From Rhodovulum visakhapatnamense (lineage in GTDB: Bacteria > Pseudomonadota > Alphaproteobacteria > Rhodobacterales > Rhodobacteraceae): a stretch of DNA of 64,000 nucleotides. Under the pieces are notes generated by a model. That model saw only the letters and a program-made list of their open reading frames with translations, searched no databases and was not told the DNA's origin. The stretch covers positions 118,016 to 182,015 of the forward strand of contig NZ_SOEB01000008.1 of NCBI RefSeq assembly GCF_004365965.1. Reading direction: 5' to 3'. Made by a program: the position numbers and the translations under genes. Shown in pieces: positions 46,925 to 56,068 of the stretch; within the stretch, counting starts at the first letter, position 1, and every line of letters starts with the position of its first letter.

Positions 46925-47467
46925 GTGACACCCATCGCAAGACGCGCGGCCCTGGCGGGCCTTGTCGCCCTGATGCCCGCCATGGCGCTGGCCCATGGAC
47001 CGACGCGCCAGAAGATCACCCTGACCGCCGATCTGGCCGCCCCGCCCGAAGAGGTCTGGGCCGCCATCGGCAATTTCCAGGACATGAGCTGGCATCCGGC
47101 GGTCGCCGCAAGCGACGGCGAGGGCGGCAATGCCATCGACGCGACCCGCGTTCTGCATCTTGGCACGGCCGACGGGCCGACGATTTCAGAGGTGCTTTAC
47201 AAATACGACGCCAGCAAGATGAGCTATTCCTACCGGATCACCGACGTGAAGGTCGAGATTCTGCCGGTCACCAACTATTCCTCGCATCTGACGGTCAAGC
47301 CGCGCGACGGCGGCGGGTCCGAGGTCGAATGGCGCGGCGCGTTCTACCGCGGCTATCCCAACAACGATCCCCCGCCCGAACTGAACGACGAGGCCGCCAT
47401 CGCCGCCGTCTCGGCGGTCTATCAGGCGGGGCTCGATGCGCTGGTCGCGCGATTTGGCGCGCCCTAG
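46925..47467 (+). CDS. Exported SRPBCC (START-like) family protein
   Basis: The product is 180 aa. The GTG at 46925 follows GAGGGAGGAAACTC. The signal RRAALAGLVALMPAMALAHG is Tat- or Sec-like. ITLTADLAAPPEEVWAAIGN, FQDMSWHPAVAASDGEGGNA and YKYDASKMSYSYRITDVKVE are typical of polyketide-cyclase/START folds that hold hydrophobic ligands. In the periplasm it might bind a quinone-like or other small molecule (inference). Its end overlaps the next start by 32 bp. Confidence 0.85.
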   Translation: MTPIARRAALAGLVALMPAMALAHGPTRQKITLTADLAAPPEEVWAAIGNFQDMSWHPAVAASDGEGGNAIDATRVLHLGTADGPTISEVLYKYDASKMSYSYRITDVKVEILPVTNYSSHLTVKPRDGGGSEVEWRGAFYRGYPNNDPPPELNDEAAIAAVSAVYQAGLDALVARFGAP

Positions 47468-48392
47468 ACCCCTTGCCGCCCTTGCGGCCCTGCTGGCCCT
47501 CGCCGCCGCCCCGGCCGCGGCGGGGGATCTGGCCTATGTGACGGTGCAGAACGGCGACGGGCTGTCGATCCTCGATCTCGCGGCCGGGACCGAGCGCGCC
47601 CGGATCGACGTGACCGGCAAGCCAGCCGGGGTGGCCGTGGCGCCCGGCGCGGTCTTCGTCGTCTCGCCCGAGGGCAAGACGCTGCGCCGGTTCGATCCGG
47701 CGGGCGCCGAGACCGGGCGGCTTGCGCTCGAGGGCGGGCCGATGGGCGTGGCCGTGACGGGCGGCAGGGTCTTCGTGTCCGACTGGTACAATGCCCGGAT
47801 CTGGGTCATCGACGCCGCCGCGATGACGGTCACGACGGAGCTTGCCACCGGCAGCGCGCCCGCGGGGCTTGCGGTCTCGCCCGGCGGGCGCTGGCTCGCC
47901 TCGGCCGATCGCGATGCCGATCAGGTCTCGGTCTTCGATCTGGCGACGCTCGGGCTTCACGCGCGCGTCAGCGTCGGCTCCCGCCCCTTCGGCCTGGGTT
48001 TTGCCCCGGACGGGCGGCTTTTCGTCGGCAATGTCGGCTCGGACGATGTCAGCGTCCTCGATCCCGAGGCGGGCACGCTCCTCAGGACCCTGCCGGTCGG
48101 CACCCGACCCTATGGCGTGGCCTTCGCCGCCGGGCGCGCCTTCGTCACCAACCAGTATGCCGATACCGTCAGCGTGCTGGACCTCGCCACGCTGGCGCCT
48201 CAGGCCGAGATCGCGGTCGGCGAATATCCCGAAGGCATCGACAGCGCGGGCGACGGCCGCACCGTCGTCGTGGCCAACTGGTTTTCCAACAGCGTCACCC
48301 TGATCGATGCCGAAACCCTGACCGTCACCGGCGAGATCGAAACCGGCGACGGTCCCCGCGCCTTCGGGCGATTCATCGCAAAGGCTCCGTGA
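47436..48392 (+). CDS. Second secreted YVTN beta-propeller protein
   Basis: The product is 318 aa. Signal region ARPRPLAALAALLALAAAPA precedes AGDLAYVTVQNGDGLSILDL. Repeats include GKPAGVAVAPGAVFVVSP, GSAPAGLAVSPGGRWLASAD, GSRPFGLGFAPDGRLFVGNV and GTRPYGVAFAAGRAFVTNQY. The start at 47436 overlaps the preceding gene by 32 bp; a TTG nearer the signal peptide is an alternative. It is a paralogue in type, though not close in sequence, of the propeller at 44077-45060. Confidence 0.85.
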   Translation: MRWSRDLARPRPLAALAALLALAAAPAAAGDLAYVTVQNGDGLSILDLAAGTERARIDVTGKPAGVAVAPGAVFVVSPEGKTLRRFDPAGAETGRLALEGGPMGVAVTGGRVFVSDWYNARIWVIDAAAMTVTTELATGSAPAGLAVSPGGRWLASADRDADQVSVFDLATLGLHARVSVGSRPFGLGFAPDGRLFVGNVGSDDVSVLDPEAGTLLRTLPVGTRPYGVAFAAGRAFVTNQYADTVSVLDLATLAPQAEIAVGEYPEGIDSAGDGRTVVVANWFSNSVTLIDAETLTVTGEIETGDGPRAFGRFIAKAP

Positions 48393-49198
48393 TGCGCCCG
48401 GTCCTGTTGTGCCTGCTGCTTGCCGCGGCGCCGGTTCCGGCCTGGACCGCCGAGACCGCCTGGGATGGCATCGCGCCGATGCTGCTGGAGGGACGCACAC
48501 CCCTGCCTGCGGGCAAGGCGATCCGGATCGCCAGTCCCTACCGGACCGAAAACGACGCCCGCACCGTGATCGGGGTCGAAGCCGAAGGCCCGGGCGGGCG
48601 GCTGATCCAGCGCGTCACCGTGGTGCTGGACGAGAACCCGATGCCGGTCTCGGCAGTGCTGGAGCTTGCCCGGCCACACCCCCGGCTGGCCTTCGACATC
48701 ACCTTCCGGATCAACGGGCCGACGCCCCTGCATGTGCTGGCCGAGACCGCCGATGGCGAGGTCTATCTGGCCGAGGGGTTCGTCAAGACCTCGGGTCAGG
48801 GCGCCTGCGCCGCACCGCCCGGCACCGACCCCGACGCGACCCTGGCCCGGCTGGGCGAGATGAACCTCGAGATGACGCCCCTTGGCGCCGCCGGGCGGCT
48901 GGCCGCGCTTGCCCATGGCGGGCCGGAGGCGCGGCTGGGGATCGGCATCCGCCATCCAAGCCTCTCGGGGCTGCAACGCGATCAGGTGACGCTTCTGTTC
49001 ATCCCGATGCGCTACGTCGAAAGGCTAAAGATCGACCTGGACGGCCAGCCCTTCGCCGCGCTCACCGGGTCGATCTCGCTGTCGGAAAACCCCGAGATCG
49101 GGTTGGACGTCCCCGCAGGCACCCGGCGCGCCGAGGCGACCATGACCGATACCGACGGCATAGTCGCCCATGCCGGGAAGGATTTCCCGGGCTATTGA
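48392..49198 (+). CDS. Quinoprotein dehydrogenase-associated SoxYZ-like carrier, copy 1
   Basis: The product is 268 aa with signal MRPVLLCLLLAAAPVPAWT. The SoxY-like half ends FVKTSGQGACAAPPG, whose Cys is the only one in the mature protein and stands where SoxY bears its sulfur-carrying Cys. The SoxZ-like half begins LGIGIRHPSLSGLQRDQVTL. In thiosulfate oxidation SoxYZ carries sulfur intermediates; this fused form accompanies PQQ dehydrogenases instead, with unknown cargo. The start ATG overlaps the previous stop by one base (GTG at 48389 also possible). A second copy is at 57225-58040. Confidence 0.88.
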   Translation: MRPVLLCLLLAAAPVPAWTAETAWDGIAPMLLEGRTPLPAGKAIRIASPYRTENDARTVIGVEAEGPGGRLIQRVTVVLDENPMPVSAVLELARPHPRLAFDITFRINGPTPLHVLAETADGEVYLAEGFVKTSGQGACAAPPGTDPDATLARLGEMNLEMTPLGAAGRLAALAHGGPEARLGIGIRHPSLSGLQRDQVTLLFIPMRYVERLKIDLDGQPFAALTGSISLSENPEIGLDVPAGTRRAEATMTDTDGIVAHAGKDFPGY

Positions 49199-49207
49199 GG
49201 GGGCCGG

Positions 49208-49759
49208 TTACTGCGTGACGGGCTCGCCCGGCGCGGCGGTCAGCTCCTCGACAGGGTAATCCATGAAGCTCCAGCCATCGGTGCCCTCGGGAAACCAGAT
49301 CACCTTGCTATGGCCATAGGATTGCGCCCGTTTGGCGGCGTTCCAGCTCATCCAGCAGTCGTCGAGACAGAAGAAGACCAGCGGCCGGGTCCTGTCGCCG
49401 CCGGTCGCCGCGCGCAGCCCGTCGCGAAACCAGGTATCGGTCACCGGGGCGATGGCGCCATAGCCGGCATTGGGAAACCAGACCGCGCCGGAGATCGAGA
49501 GCCGCGGGCGGTCGCGCCAGAACGCGCCTTCGGGCAGGTTCGCGGGCCGGGGCGCGCGCGGCAGCACATCGACGAAGACCGCCCCGCCCGCCGCCCAAAG
49601 CGCATGCGCCTCTTCGGGGCCGACCACACGGGCGCCTTCCAGCGTCTCCGGCACCGGCGCGCGGTAGTCGCCCATCCGGTAGCCGGACGGCTCCGGCACA
49701 CCCGCCATGACGGGCAGGGCCAGCGCTACCAGAGCCAGGGCGGCCGCGCCGCGCCTCAC
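49208..49759 (-). CDS. Rhodanese-like PQQ-associated CX3CW-motif protein
   Basis: The product is 183 aa with signal MRRGAAALALVALALPVMAG. GARVVGPEEAHALWAAGGAV and FVDVLPRAPRP look like a rhodanese fold, and the catalytic loop is FFCLDDCWMSWNAAKRAQSY with two Cys separated by three residues then Trp. This is the hallmark of the PQQ-dependent catabolism-associated Cys-Trp family. Likely a periplasmic thiol or redox protein. Last gene of xoxF-xoxG-xoxJ, overlapping xoxJ by four bases. Confidence 0.9.
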   Translation of the reverse strand: MRRGAAALALVALALPVMAGVPEPSGYRMGDYRAPVPETLEGARVVGPEEAHALWAAGGAVFVDVLPRAPRPANLPEGAFWRDRPRLSISGAVWFPNAGYGAIAPVTDTWFRDGLRAATGGDRTRPLVFFCLDDCWMSWNAAKRAQSYGHSKVIWFPEGTDGWSFMDYPVEELTAAPGEPVTQ

Positions 49760-50598
49760 TGCCCCGCGTCCAGCACCGCCGTTCCCATGTCATTGAGACG
49801 CGGCACCCCGGCCTCGCGCAGGATCGCGTCGATTTCGCCCCGGTGGCGGCGGATCAGCGAATTCAGCTTGCGCTGCCAGACCTTGTCGCCGGGGCGGACC
49901 CCCATGGTGATGCGGTAGACCATCCGGGGCGGCAGCTCTTCATGGATGAGCGGCACCGCCTTCAGCCCGGGATAGCCGACCTTCACAAGCGGCCCGCCGA
50001 TCGGCCCCCAGAGGATCGCCGCCGCCGTCTCGCCCGAGGCGAGATCGCTCAGCATGTCCTCGGCGGGCGAGTCGTGGCGTCGGTCGACCATCAGCGGATA
50101 GGACCGGGCAATGCCGATCAGCCCGGCCCGCGCCAGATGAGTGGCGGGCGGACTGCCCGCGACGATGCCGATCCGGCGGCCCTGCAGCGCGGGGTCGGAC
50201 AGCGTCTCGACCCCGGCCAGCGGCCCTTCGCGCGGCACCACCAGCACATAGGACGAGGTCAGGTAATGGTTGGTGTTCAGCACCATCTCGTCGCCCTGGG
50301 CATAGCCCATCACGACATCGCAGCGATTGGCCCTCAGCGTGTTGCGGATGAAGCCGGTCGCCATCGGATACCAGGTATACTCCACAGGCAGCCCCAGCTC
50401 GCGGGCGAACAGCTCGGCCAGCCGGTTCTCGTAGCCCTCGCCCTGATCGTCCGACAGCGGCAGATTGGCCGGGTCGGCGCAAACCCGGAACGCGGTCTTC
50501 GAGACCAGATCCGAGGTTTGCGCCTGCCCGGCGCCCGCCAGGGAGCAAAGCAGGGCCGCGCAGGACGCTGCCGCGAAAATGTCAGCCCATGCAGGCAT
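49756..50598 (-). CDS. xoxJ: Periplasmic binding protein XoxJ (MxaJ-like)
   Basis: The product is 280 aa. Signal IFAAASCAALLCSLAGAGQA is followed by FRVCADPANLPLSDDQGEGY, YTWYPMATGFIRNTLRANRC, DVVMGYAQGDEMVLNTNHYL and ILWGPIGGPLVKVGYP, the pattern of quinoprotein dehydrogenase-associated solute-binding proteins. XoxJ is thought to assist maturation of XoxF rather than transport. It overlaps xoxG by 17 bp, with GAGGACGTGA serving as ribosome site. Confidence 0.93.
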   Translation of the reverse strand: MPAWADIFAAASCAALLCSLAGAGQAQTSDLVSKTAFRVCADPANLPLSDDQGEGYENRLAELFARELGLPVEYTWYPMATGFIRNTLRANRCDVVMGYAQGDEMVLNTNHYLTSSYVLVVPREGPLAGVETLSDPALQGRRIGIVAGSPPATHLARAGLIGIARSYPLMVDRRHDSPAEDMLSDLASGETAAAILWGPIGGPLVKVGYPGLKAVPLIHEELPPRMVYRITMGVRPGDKVWQRKLNSLIRRHRGEIDAILREAGVPRLNDMGTAVLDAGQ

Positions 50599-51112
50599 TC
50601 ACGTCCTCGGCGATGGCATCGGATTTCGCCTCTTTCTTGGCCGGCCGGCCGCGCGGGATCGCGTCGTCGCCGCGCGCCTTGAGATAGACGTAGATGTCGT
50701 CGAGATAGCACATCACGTTCTTGTTGTGTCCGAAGGAGGGCATCACCTTCTGGTGCGAGACGTCGACATTCTCGCGCCCGTTCGAGACGGTGTAGACGAA
50801 ATCGTAATAGTCCATCTGCTCGACCGCATCCTTGAGCGGCGGCGCATAGGTCGAGCCCATCCCGTCGGGGCCATGGCAGACATGGCATTCGGAATGATAG
50901 CGCCGGAAGCCCGAAAAGGTCAGCCAGTCGACCGTGCCATCGGCCGCCACCTTGTAGGTGGGAATCCCGTCGGCGGTGAAATAGCGGCCGTTCTCTTCGG
51001 TCACGGCGGCGCTGTCGCTACCGGCCTGCTGCGCCACGTTGTCGGCCGCAGCACCCGCACTGGCGATCCCGGTCACAAGGCCCGCGAGAAGCAGGCGTTT
51101 CATCTTCGTCAT
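50582..51112 (-). CDS. xoxG: Cytochrome c XoxG (electron acceptor of XoxF)
   Basis: The product is 176 aa with signal MKRLLLAGLVTGIASAGAAA. One haem site CHVCHG is in FRRYHSECHVCHGPDGMGST, and the axial Met is probably in VMPSFGHNKNVMCYLDD. It is of the cytochrome cL type that takes electrons from the quinoprotein and passes them to the oxidase. The C-terminal charged tail KKEAKSDAIAEDVNACMG is present. A second ATG three codons in is an alternative start. It lies 88 bp after xoxF. Confidence 0.94.
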   Translation of the reverse strand: MTKMKRLLLAGLVTGIASAGAAADNVAQQAGSDSAAVTEENGRYFTADGIPTYKVAADGTVDWLTFSGFRRYHSECHVCHGPDGMGSTYAPPLKDAVEQMDYYDFVYTVSNGRENVDVSHQKVMPSFGHNKNVMCYLDDIYVYLKARGDDAIPRGRPAKKEAKSDAIAEDVNACMG

Positions 51113-51200
51113 CTTCGCACCCTGTTCTGTTATCGTCGGGACCGGCGCCGCCGAAGCGCACGCATGGCGGCGCCGGTCCCTCTGGCAGGCGACTGCCGGA

Positions 51201-53003
51201 TCAGTCCGGCAGGGTGAACACGGTCAACTGGCCGCCGAGCGCGGTGTAGTCGCTGAGCGCGGCATAGCCGCCCACCGCGCCAAGCCCGTCATTGGGGTTG
51301 GTCAGCCCCGCCGCGAGCCCGATCCCGGCCCAGCCGCCGACCCCCGACAGCACCGCGACATACTGCTTGCCGCCATGTTCGTAGCTCATCACGTTGCCGA
51401 TGATGCCCGAGGGCGTCTTGAAGCGGTAAAGCTCCTCGCCGGTATCGGCCCGGACCGCCTTCAGATAGCCTTCGAGCGTGCCGTAGAAGACGATGTCGCC
51501 CGCCGTGGCCATCGCCCCCGACCAGACCGAGAACTGTTCCGGGATCGACCACTTGATCTCGCCCTTGATGTTGTCCCAGGCGATGAAGTTGCCCATGCCG
51601 CCATGGCTGTCGGGTGCGGGATACATCGACAGCGTCGCGCCGACATAGGGCTGGCCGGCGGTGTAGCTGACGCGGAACGGTTCGTAATCCATGCAGACAT
51701 GGTTGGTCGGCACGTAGAAGAGCCCGGTCTTGGGCGAATAGGACGAGGGCTGCTGGTCCTTGGTGCCCAGCGCCGCCGGGCAGATGCCGGTGGTGTTCTC
51801 GTCCTCGCCGTTCTGCGAGGTCGAATATTCCGCCACCACGGCGGGTCGGCCGTAGGTGTCGGAATCCGGGTCCATGTCGACGCCGGTGGTCCAGTTCACC
51901 GCCGGATCGTATTTCTCGGCCACCAGCAACTCGCCGCTCTCGCGGTCAAGCGTATAGGCCAGGCCGTTCCGGTCGAAATGGGTCAGCAGCTTGCGCATCT
52001 GCCCGTCGACTTCCTGATCGGTCAGGATCATCTCGTTGACGCCGTCGAAGTCCCATTCGTCATGGGGCGTCATCTGATAGACCCATTTCGCCATCCCGGT
52101 ATCGGGATCGCGGGCCATGATGGTCATCGACCAGCGGTTGTCGCCCGGACGCTGGCTGGGGTTCCAGGTCGAGGGGTTGCCGGTGCCGTAATAGACGAGG
52201 TTCAGGTCGGGATCGTAGGAATACCAGCCCCAGGTGGTGCCGCCGCCGATCTTCCACTGGTCGCCTTCCCAGGTCGCGGTGCCGGAATCGACGCCGACCG
52301 GCTTGCCCAGCATGGTGGTCTTTTCCGGGTCCATCAGCGTGTCGCTGTCCGGACCCATCGAATAGGCACGCCATTCGCGCTCGCCGGTTTCCAGGTTGTA
52401 GGCCGTGACCGAGCCGCGAACCCCGAACTCGCCGCCCGAGATGCCGACCAGAACCTTGTCCTTGACCGGCAGCACCGTGGCGGTGTTGGTCTCGCCCTTC
52501 TCGGGATCGCCGTTCTTGACCGACCACAGCACCTCGCCGGTATTGGCGTCGAGCGCCACGACGGTGGTATCGGCCTGATGCAGGATGATCTTGCCGTCGG
52601 CATAGGCCACGCCGCGGTTGACGGTATCGCAGCACATCACCGGAATGACGCTGGTGTCCTGCTTGGGTTCGTAGCGCCACTTGATGCGGCCATTGTCGTT
52701 CAGATCAAGCGCATAGACGATGTTGGGAAACGGCGTATGCACGTACATCGTGTCGCCGATCACCAGCGGCGAGCCCTCATGGCCGCGCAGGACCCCGGTC
52801 GAGAAGGTCCAGGCCACCTTCAGATCGCCCACGTTGTCGGCATTGATCTGATCGAGCTTGGAATAGCGATGGTTGGCGTAGTCCCCCATCTGGATCGCCC
52901 ATTGGGTCGGGTCGTCTATCATCTGCTGCAGCGCATCGTTGGCCAGCGCCGCAGTGCCCGTCGAGAGGGCGATCACAGACGTCAAGGCGTAGATCGTTCT
53001 CAT
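51201..53003 (-). CDS. xoxF: Lanthanide-type PQQ methanol dehydrogenase XoxF
   Basis: The product is 600 aa with signal [20 protein letters not shown]. Eight-bladed quinoprotein propeller. The vicinal disulfide is in [13 protein letters not shown], and the catalytic/metal site is [13 protein letters not shown]: the second Asp, two residues after the catalytic one, is the mark of lanthanide-dependent XoxF, where MxaF has Ala. It oxidises methanol (and other short alcohols or formaldehyde) in the periplasm with XoxG as acceptor. The ATG at 53003 has GGGAG six bases upstream; TTG at 53009 is less likely. No mxaF/mxaI is in the window. Confidence 0.97.
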   Translation of the reverse strand: MRTIYALTSVIALSTGTAALANDALQQMIDDPTQWAIQMGDYANHRYSKLDQINADNVGDLKVAWTFSTGVLRGHEGSPLVIGDTMYVHTPFPNIVYALDLNDNGRIKWRYEPKQDTSVIPVMCCDTVNRGVAYADGKIILHQADTTVVALDANTGEVLWSVKNGDPEKGETNTATVLPVKDKVLVGISGGEFGVRGSVTAYNLETGEREWRAYSMGPDSDTLMDPEKTTMLGKPVGVDSGTATWEGDQWKIGGGTTWGWYSYDPDLNLVYYGTGNPSTWNPSQRPGDNRWSMTIMARDPDTGMAKWVYQMTPHDEWDFDGVNEMILTDQEVDGQMRKLLTHFDRNGLAYTLDRESGELLVAEKYDPAVNWTTGVDMDPDSDTYGRPAVVAEYSTSQNGEDENTTGICPAALGTKDQQPSSYSPKTGLFYVPTNHVCMDYEPFRVSYTAGQPYVGATLSMYPAPDSHGGMGNFIAWDNIKGEIKWSIPEQFSVWSGAMATAGDIVFYGTLEGYLKAVRADTGEELYRFKTPSGIIGNVMSYEHGGKQYVAVLSGVGGWAGIGLAAGLTNPNDGLGAVGGYAALSDYTALGGQLTVFTLPD

Positions 53004-53320
53004 GTTCAACTCCCTTGCGTTGGTCTTGTCCTTGTTCCGGCGTCAGTCGCGCGACGGACACACTGTCCGGGCGCTTCAAGACCGGAATGCGTGGCGATCG
53101 GATGTTCTGGTCCTCCCTCCGATGCCGCGTTCGGAAATGTCAGGCGTGGCCCTCCTCTGCTGAAATGGTCCGGGACCGGTGCCGCGGCCGGGTCAGGGCG
53201 GCCGCAGGTCCGTCATCGACGGGGCAGGAGGCACAGACCCGGCCTGACCGGAGCCGGGGGCCGCGCGCCGTCCCGTGCTGCGATCCCCTCCGGTCATGGT
53301 CGGTTCCTCCCTGCGATCCG
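53004..53320. other. xoxF upstream region, 317 bp
   Basis: The gap lies between the fghA stop and xoxF, both on the minus strand. It should hold the xoxF promoter, and the palindrome at 53055-53069 is the one clear candidate site. Frames across it are shadows. No terminator with a T-run is evident after fghA. Confidence 0.5.
53055..53069. promoter_or_regulatory. Candidate operator upstream of xoxF
   Basis: CGGACA-CAC-TGTCCG is a perfect 6-bp inverted repeat with a 3-nt spacer, 52 to 66 bp before the xoxF start codon. This is a plausible site for a dimeric regulator such as the LuxR-type protein encoded at 62662-63396 (inference). Confidence 0.35.
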
Positions 53321-54157
53321 TCAGTTGCGCGGCCGGTGCAACCGGTCGGCATGCCAGGCGACATGCTCGCCCGCGAAACTGGCGACGAAATAGTAACTGT
53401 GGTCGTAGCCCGGCTGCATCCGGACGAGCCCCGCCTGCCGGCGGCGGGCCAGAACGCCCGCCAGCGCCTCGGGGCGCAGCAGATCGAGAAACTGGTCGCC
53501 CGCGCCCTGGTCGATCAGGATCGCGTCCTTCCAGCCGTATTCCTCAAGAAGAATGCTGGAATCGTAGCATGCCCAGGCGGCTTCGTCATCGCCGAGATAG
53601 GCGCTTAGCTGCTTGCGGCCCCAGTCGGACTGGGTCGGATTGGCAATCGGCGCGAAGGCCGACACCGAGTCGAACCGGTCCTGGTTGCGCAACGCCAGCG
53701 TCAGCGCCCCGTGCCCGCCCATCGAATGCCCGGTGATCCCGTGGCGGTCGGCCAGCGGAAAACGCCCCAGCACCAGATCGCGCAGTTCGGTCAGCACATA
53801 ATCGTACATCCGGTAATGCGCGGCCCAGGGCGCGCGGGTAGCATTCACGTAGAACCCCGCGCCCTGACCCAGATCGTAGGCCTCGTCATCGGCGACCCCT
53901 TCGCCGCGGGGCGAGGTGTCGGGAAAGACCACGGCCAGACCATGGGCGGCGGCATGTTCCTGAAAGCCGCCCTTGGTCATCGCGTTCTCATGGGTGCAGG
54001 TCAGCCCGGACAGATACCACAGCACCGGCACCGGTCCGGTTTCGCTTTGGGGCGGCAGGTAGACCGCGAAGGTCATGTCGGTGCCGCAGACCTCGGACGG
54101 GTGGGTGCAGACCATCTGCACCCCGTCGAAGCATCTGTTCTGGGTGACCACATCCAT
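53321..54157 (-). CDS. fghA: S-formylglutathione hydrolase
   Basis: The product is 278 aa. It hydrolyses S-formylglutathione to formate and glutathione. Esterase-D type: GLTCTHENAMTKGGFQEHAA, DTSPRGEGVADDEAYDLGQG, the nucleophile Ser in GITGHSMGGHGALTLAL, the Asp in ILIDQGAGDQFL and the His in PGYDHSYYFVASF. The ATG at 54157 follows the adhI stop by 11 bp. With adhI it completes glutathione-dependent formaldehyde oxidation downstream of XoxF. Confidence 0.97.
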   Translation of the reverse strand: MDVVTQNRCFDGVQMVCTHPSEVCGTDMTFAVYLPPQSETGPVPVLWYLSGLTCTHENAMTKGGFQEHAAAHGLAVVFPDTSPRGEGVADDEAYDLGQGAGFYVNATRAPWAAHYRMYDYVLTELRDLVLGRFPLADRHGITGHSMGGHGALTLALRNQDRFDSVSAFAPIANPTQSDWGRKQLSAYLGDDEAAWACYDSSILLEEYGWKDAILIDQGAGDQFLDLLRPEALAGVLARRRQAGLVRMQPGYDHSYYFVASFAGEHVAWHADRLHRPRN

Positions 54158-54168
54158 CCCGCGCGGCC

Positions 54169-55281
54169 TCAGTACAGGACGACGCTGCGGATGCTCTCGC
54201 CCGAATGCATCAGATCGAAGCCCTTGTTGATCTCGTCCAGCGTCAGGGTGTGGGTAATCAGCGGGTCGATCTCGATCTTGCCCTGCATGTACCACTCGAC
54301 GATCTTCGGCACATCGGTCCGGCCGCGCGCGCCCCCGAAGGCGGTGCCCTTCCAGGTGCGCCCGGTGACCAGCTGGAACGGCCGGGTCGAAATCTCGGCC
54401 CCTGCCGGCGCCACGCCGATGATGATCGACTCGCCCCAGCCCTTGTGGGCGCATTCCAGCGCGGCACGCATCACCTTGACGTTGCCGGTGCAGTCAAAGC
54501 TGTAATCCGCGCCACCCTTGGTGAGGTTGACCAGATAGGGCACAAGATCGCCCTCGACCTCGGACGGGTTGACGAAATCGGTCATCCCGAAGCGTTCGGC
54601 CATCTGCTTCTTCGAGGGGTTCAGGTCCACCCCCACGATCTGGTCGGCGCCGATCATCCGCAGGCCCTGGATCACGTTCAGCCCGATCCCGCCCAGCCCG
54701 AAGACGACCGCCCGGCAACCGGGTTCGGCCTTGGCGGTGTTGACGACCGCACCGACGCCGGTGGTCACGCCGCAGCCGATATAGCAGACCTTGTCGAACG
54801 GAGCGTCCTCGCGGATCTTCGCGACCGCGATCTCGGGCAGCACGGTGTAGTTCGAGAAGGTCGAACAGCCCATGTAATGCAGGATCGGATCGCCATCGAG
54901 CGTGCGAAAGCGCGAGGTTCCGTCGGGCATCAGCCCCTGGCCCTGGGTGGTCCGGATCGCCTGACAGAGGTTGGTCTTGGGGTTCAGGCAATAGTCGCAT
55001 TCGCGGCATTCGGGCGTGTAAAGCGGGATCACGTGATCGCCCGGCTTGACGCTTTTCACGCCGGGGCCGACCTCGACCACCACGCCCGCGCCCTCATGGC
55101 CCAGGATCGCCGGGAAAAGCCCCTCCGGGTCGGCGCCCGAAAGGGTGAATTCGTCGGTATGGCAGATGCCGGTCGCCTTGATCTCGACCAGGACCTCGCC
55201 CTCGCGGGGGCCGTCCAGTTCGACCTCGGTCACTTCAAGCGGCTTGCCCGCCTGAAAGGCCACGGCGGCACGGGTTCTCAT
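54169..55281 (-). CDS. adhI: S-(hydroxymethyl)glutathione dehydrogenase (class III alcohol dehydrogenase)
   Basis: The product is 370 aa. It oxidises the spontaneous formaldehyde-glutathione adduct with NAD+. Catalytic zinc ligands are in TGICHTDE and GHEGAGVV, the structural zinc in [17 protein letters not shown], and the NAD fold in [20 protein letters not shown]. Class III character is strong (TRFRTLDG-like [20 protein letters not shown]). It forms an operon with fghA. CCGGAGGAAC precedes the ATG. Confidence 0.98.
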   Translation of the reverse strand: MRTRAAVAFQAGKPLEVTEVELDGPREGEVLVEIKATGICHTDEFTLSGADPEGLFPAILGHEGAGVVVEVGPGVKSVKPGDHVIPLYTPECRECDYCLNPKTNLCQAIRTTQGQGLMPDGTSRFRTLDGDPILHYMGCSTFSNYTVLPEIAVAKIREDAPFDKVCYIGCGVTTGVGAVVNTAKAEPGCRAVVFGLGGIGLNVIQGLRMIGADQIVGVDLNPSKKQMAERFGMTDFVNPSEVEGDLVPYLVNLTKGGADYSFDCTGNVKVMRAALECAHKGWGESIIIGVAPAGAEISTRPFQLVTGRTWKGTAFGGARGRTDVPKIVEWYMQGKIEIDPLITHTLTLDEINKGFDLMHSGESIRSVVLY

Positions 55282-55432
55282 GGGATAGTTCCTCCGGAGA
55301 CGGTTCTTAGATTTCTCTTAAGTTACGAGTATGGAAGCCCCCCCTTCCACCGGCAATTGCGACCTTGGTTGGTATGCGATCCGGTGGACAGGCAGCGCCG
55401 GTCCGGTAGAGTCCCCGATGGGAGGATCAGAC

Positions 55433-56068
55433 ATGCGGACCATTGCGACGATGGCGGCCGTGCTGGGGGCGCTTTGCGGGGCGTTGCCCGCGGCGGCGGC
55501 CGATTTCTCGGACCCGACCTGGCCCTGCATCCAGCGCAAGATCGACCGGCTTTCGCCGGGCCTGATGTGGCCCGAACCGATCGACCCCGAGGGGCTCGCC
55601 GCCCTCGCCCCCGAGACCCGCGCGACCGTGACCGATCTTGCCGCCCGGCTCGCGCTCCGGCGGCTCTCGCTTGAAGACCTCGGCCCGCAGGTGGCGCAGT
55701 TCGCAGCCGCGCAGGCGGCCGGTCCCGACCTGATGGGGCTTCTGTTCCAGGCCAGCTTCGACCGGCTCGCCGCCCAGCGCCGCACCATCATGAAAGGGAT
55801 CCAATCCTACGCGCTGAAACAGACCGCGCTTGCCGAACGGATCGACGCGGCGCGCACCGAGATGGACGCGGCAATGGCGGCAGAGCCACCCGATTACGAC
55901 CGCGCCGACAGTCTGGAGGAGCAGATCGCCTGGGACGAGCGCATCTATACCGACCGGCAGAAATCGCTGACCTATGTCTGCGAAACGCCGGTGCTGCTGG
56001 AAAAGCGGCTTTACGCCATCGCGCAGATGCTGCAGGCGGCTGCGGTCACTCCCACTCCATCTCGGTGA
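55433..56068 (+). CDS. Secreted protein of unknown function in the formaldehyde region
   Basis: The product is 211 aa with signal MRTIATMAAVLGALCGALPA. The mature part begins ADFSDPTWPCIQRKIDRLSP; a long helical part RRTIMKGIQSYALKQTALAE leads to LTYVCETPVLLEKRLYAIAQ. Two Cys could form a disulfide. GGGAGGATC precedes the ATG at 55433; the frame extends upstream without a ribosome site. I do not recognise the family. It diverges from adhI, and its end overlaps the convergent metallohydrolase gene by 23 bp. Confidence 0.75.
   Translation: MRTIATMAAVLGALCGALPAAAADFSDPTWPCIQRKIDRLSPGLMWPEPIDPEGLAALAPETRATVTDLAARLALRRLSLEDLGPQVAQFAAAQAAGPDLMGLLFQASFDRLAAQRRTIMKGIQSYALKQTALAERIDAARTEMDAAMAAEPPDYDRADSLEEQIAWDERIYTDRQKSLTYVCETPVLLEKRLYAIAQMLQAAAVTPTPSR

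Noticed and set aside
44044..47541. 1165-codon plus-strand frame, the longest in the window
   Set aside because: It runs antisense to a propeller and a binding-protein gene and then out of frame through two plus-strand genes; low-complexity translation and no domain.
51039..53393. 784-codon plus-strand frame
   Set aside because: Antisense of xoxF.
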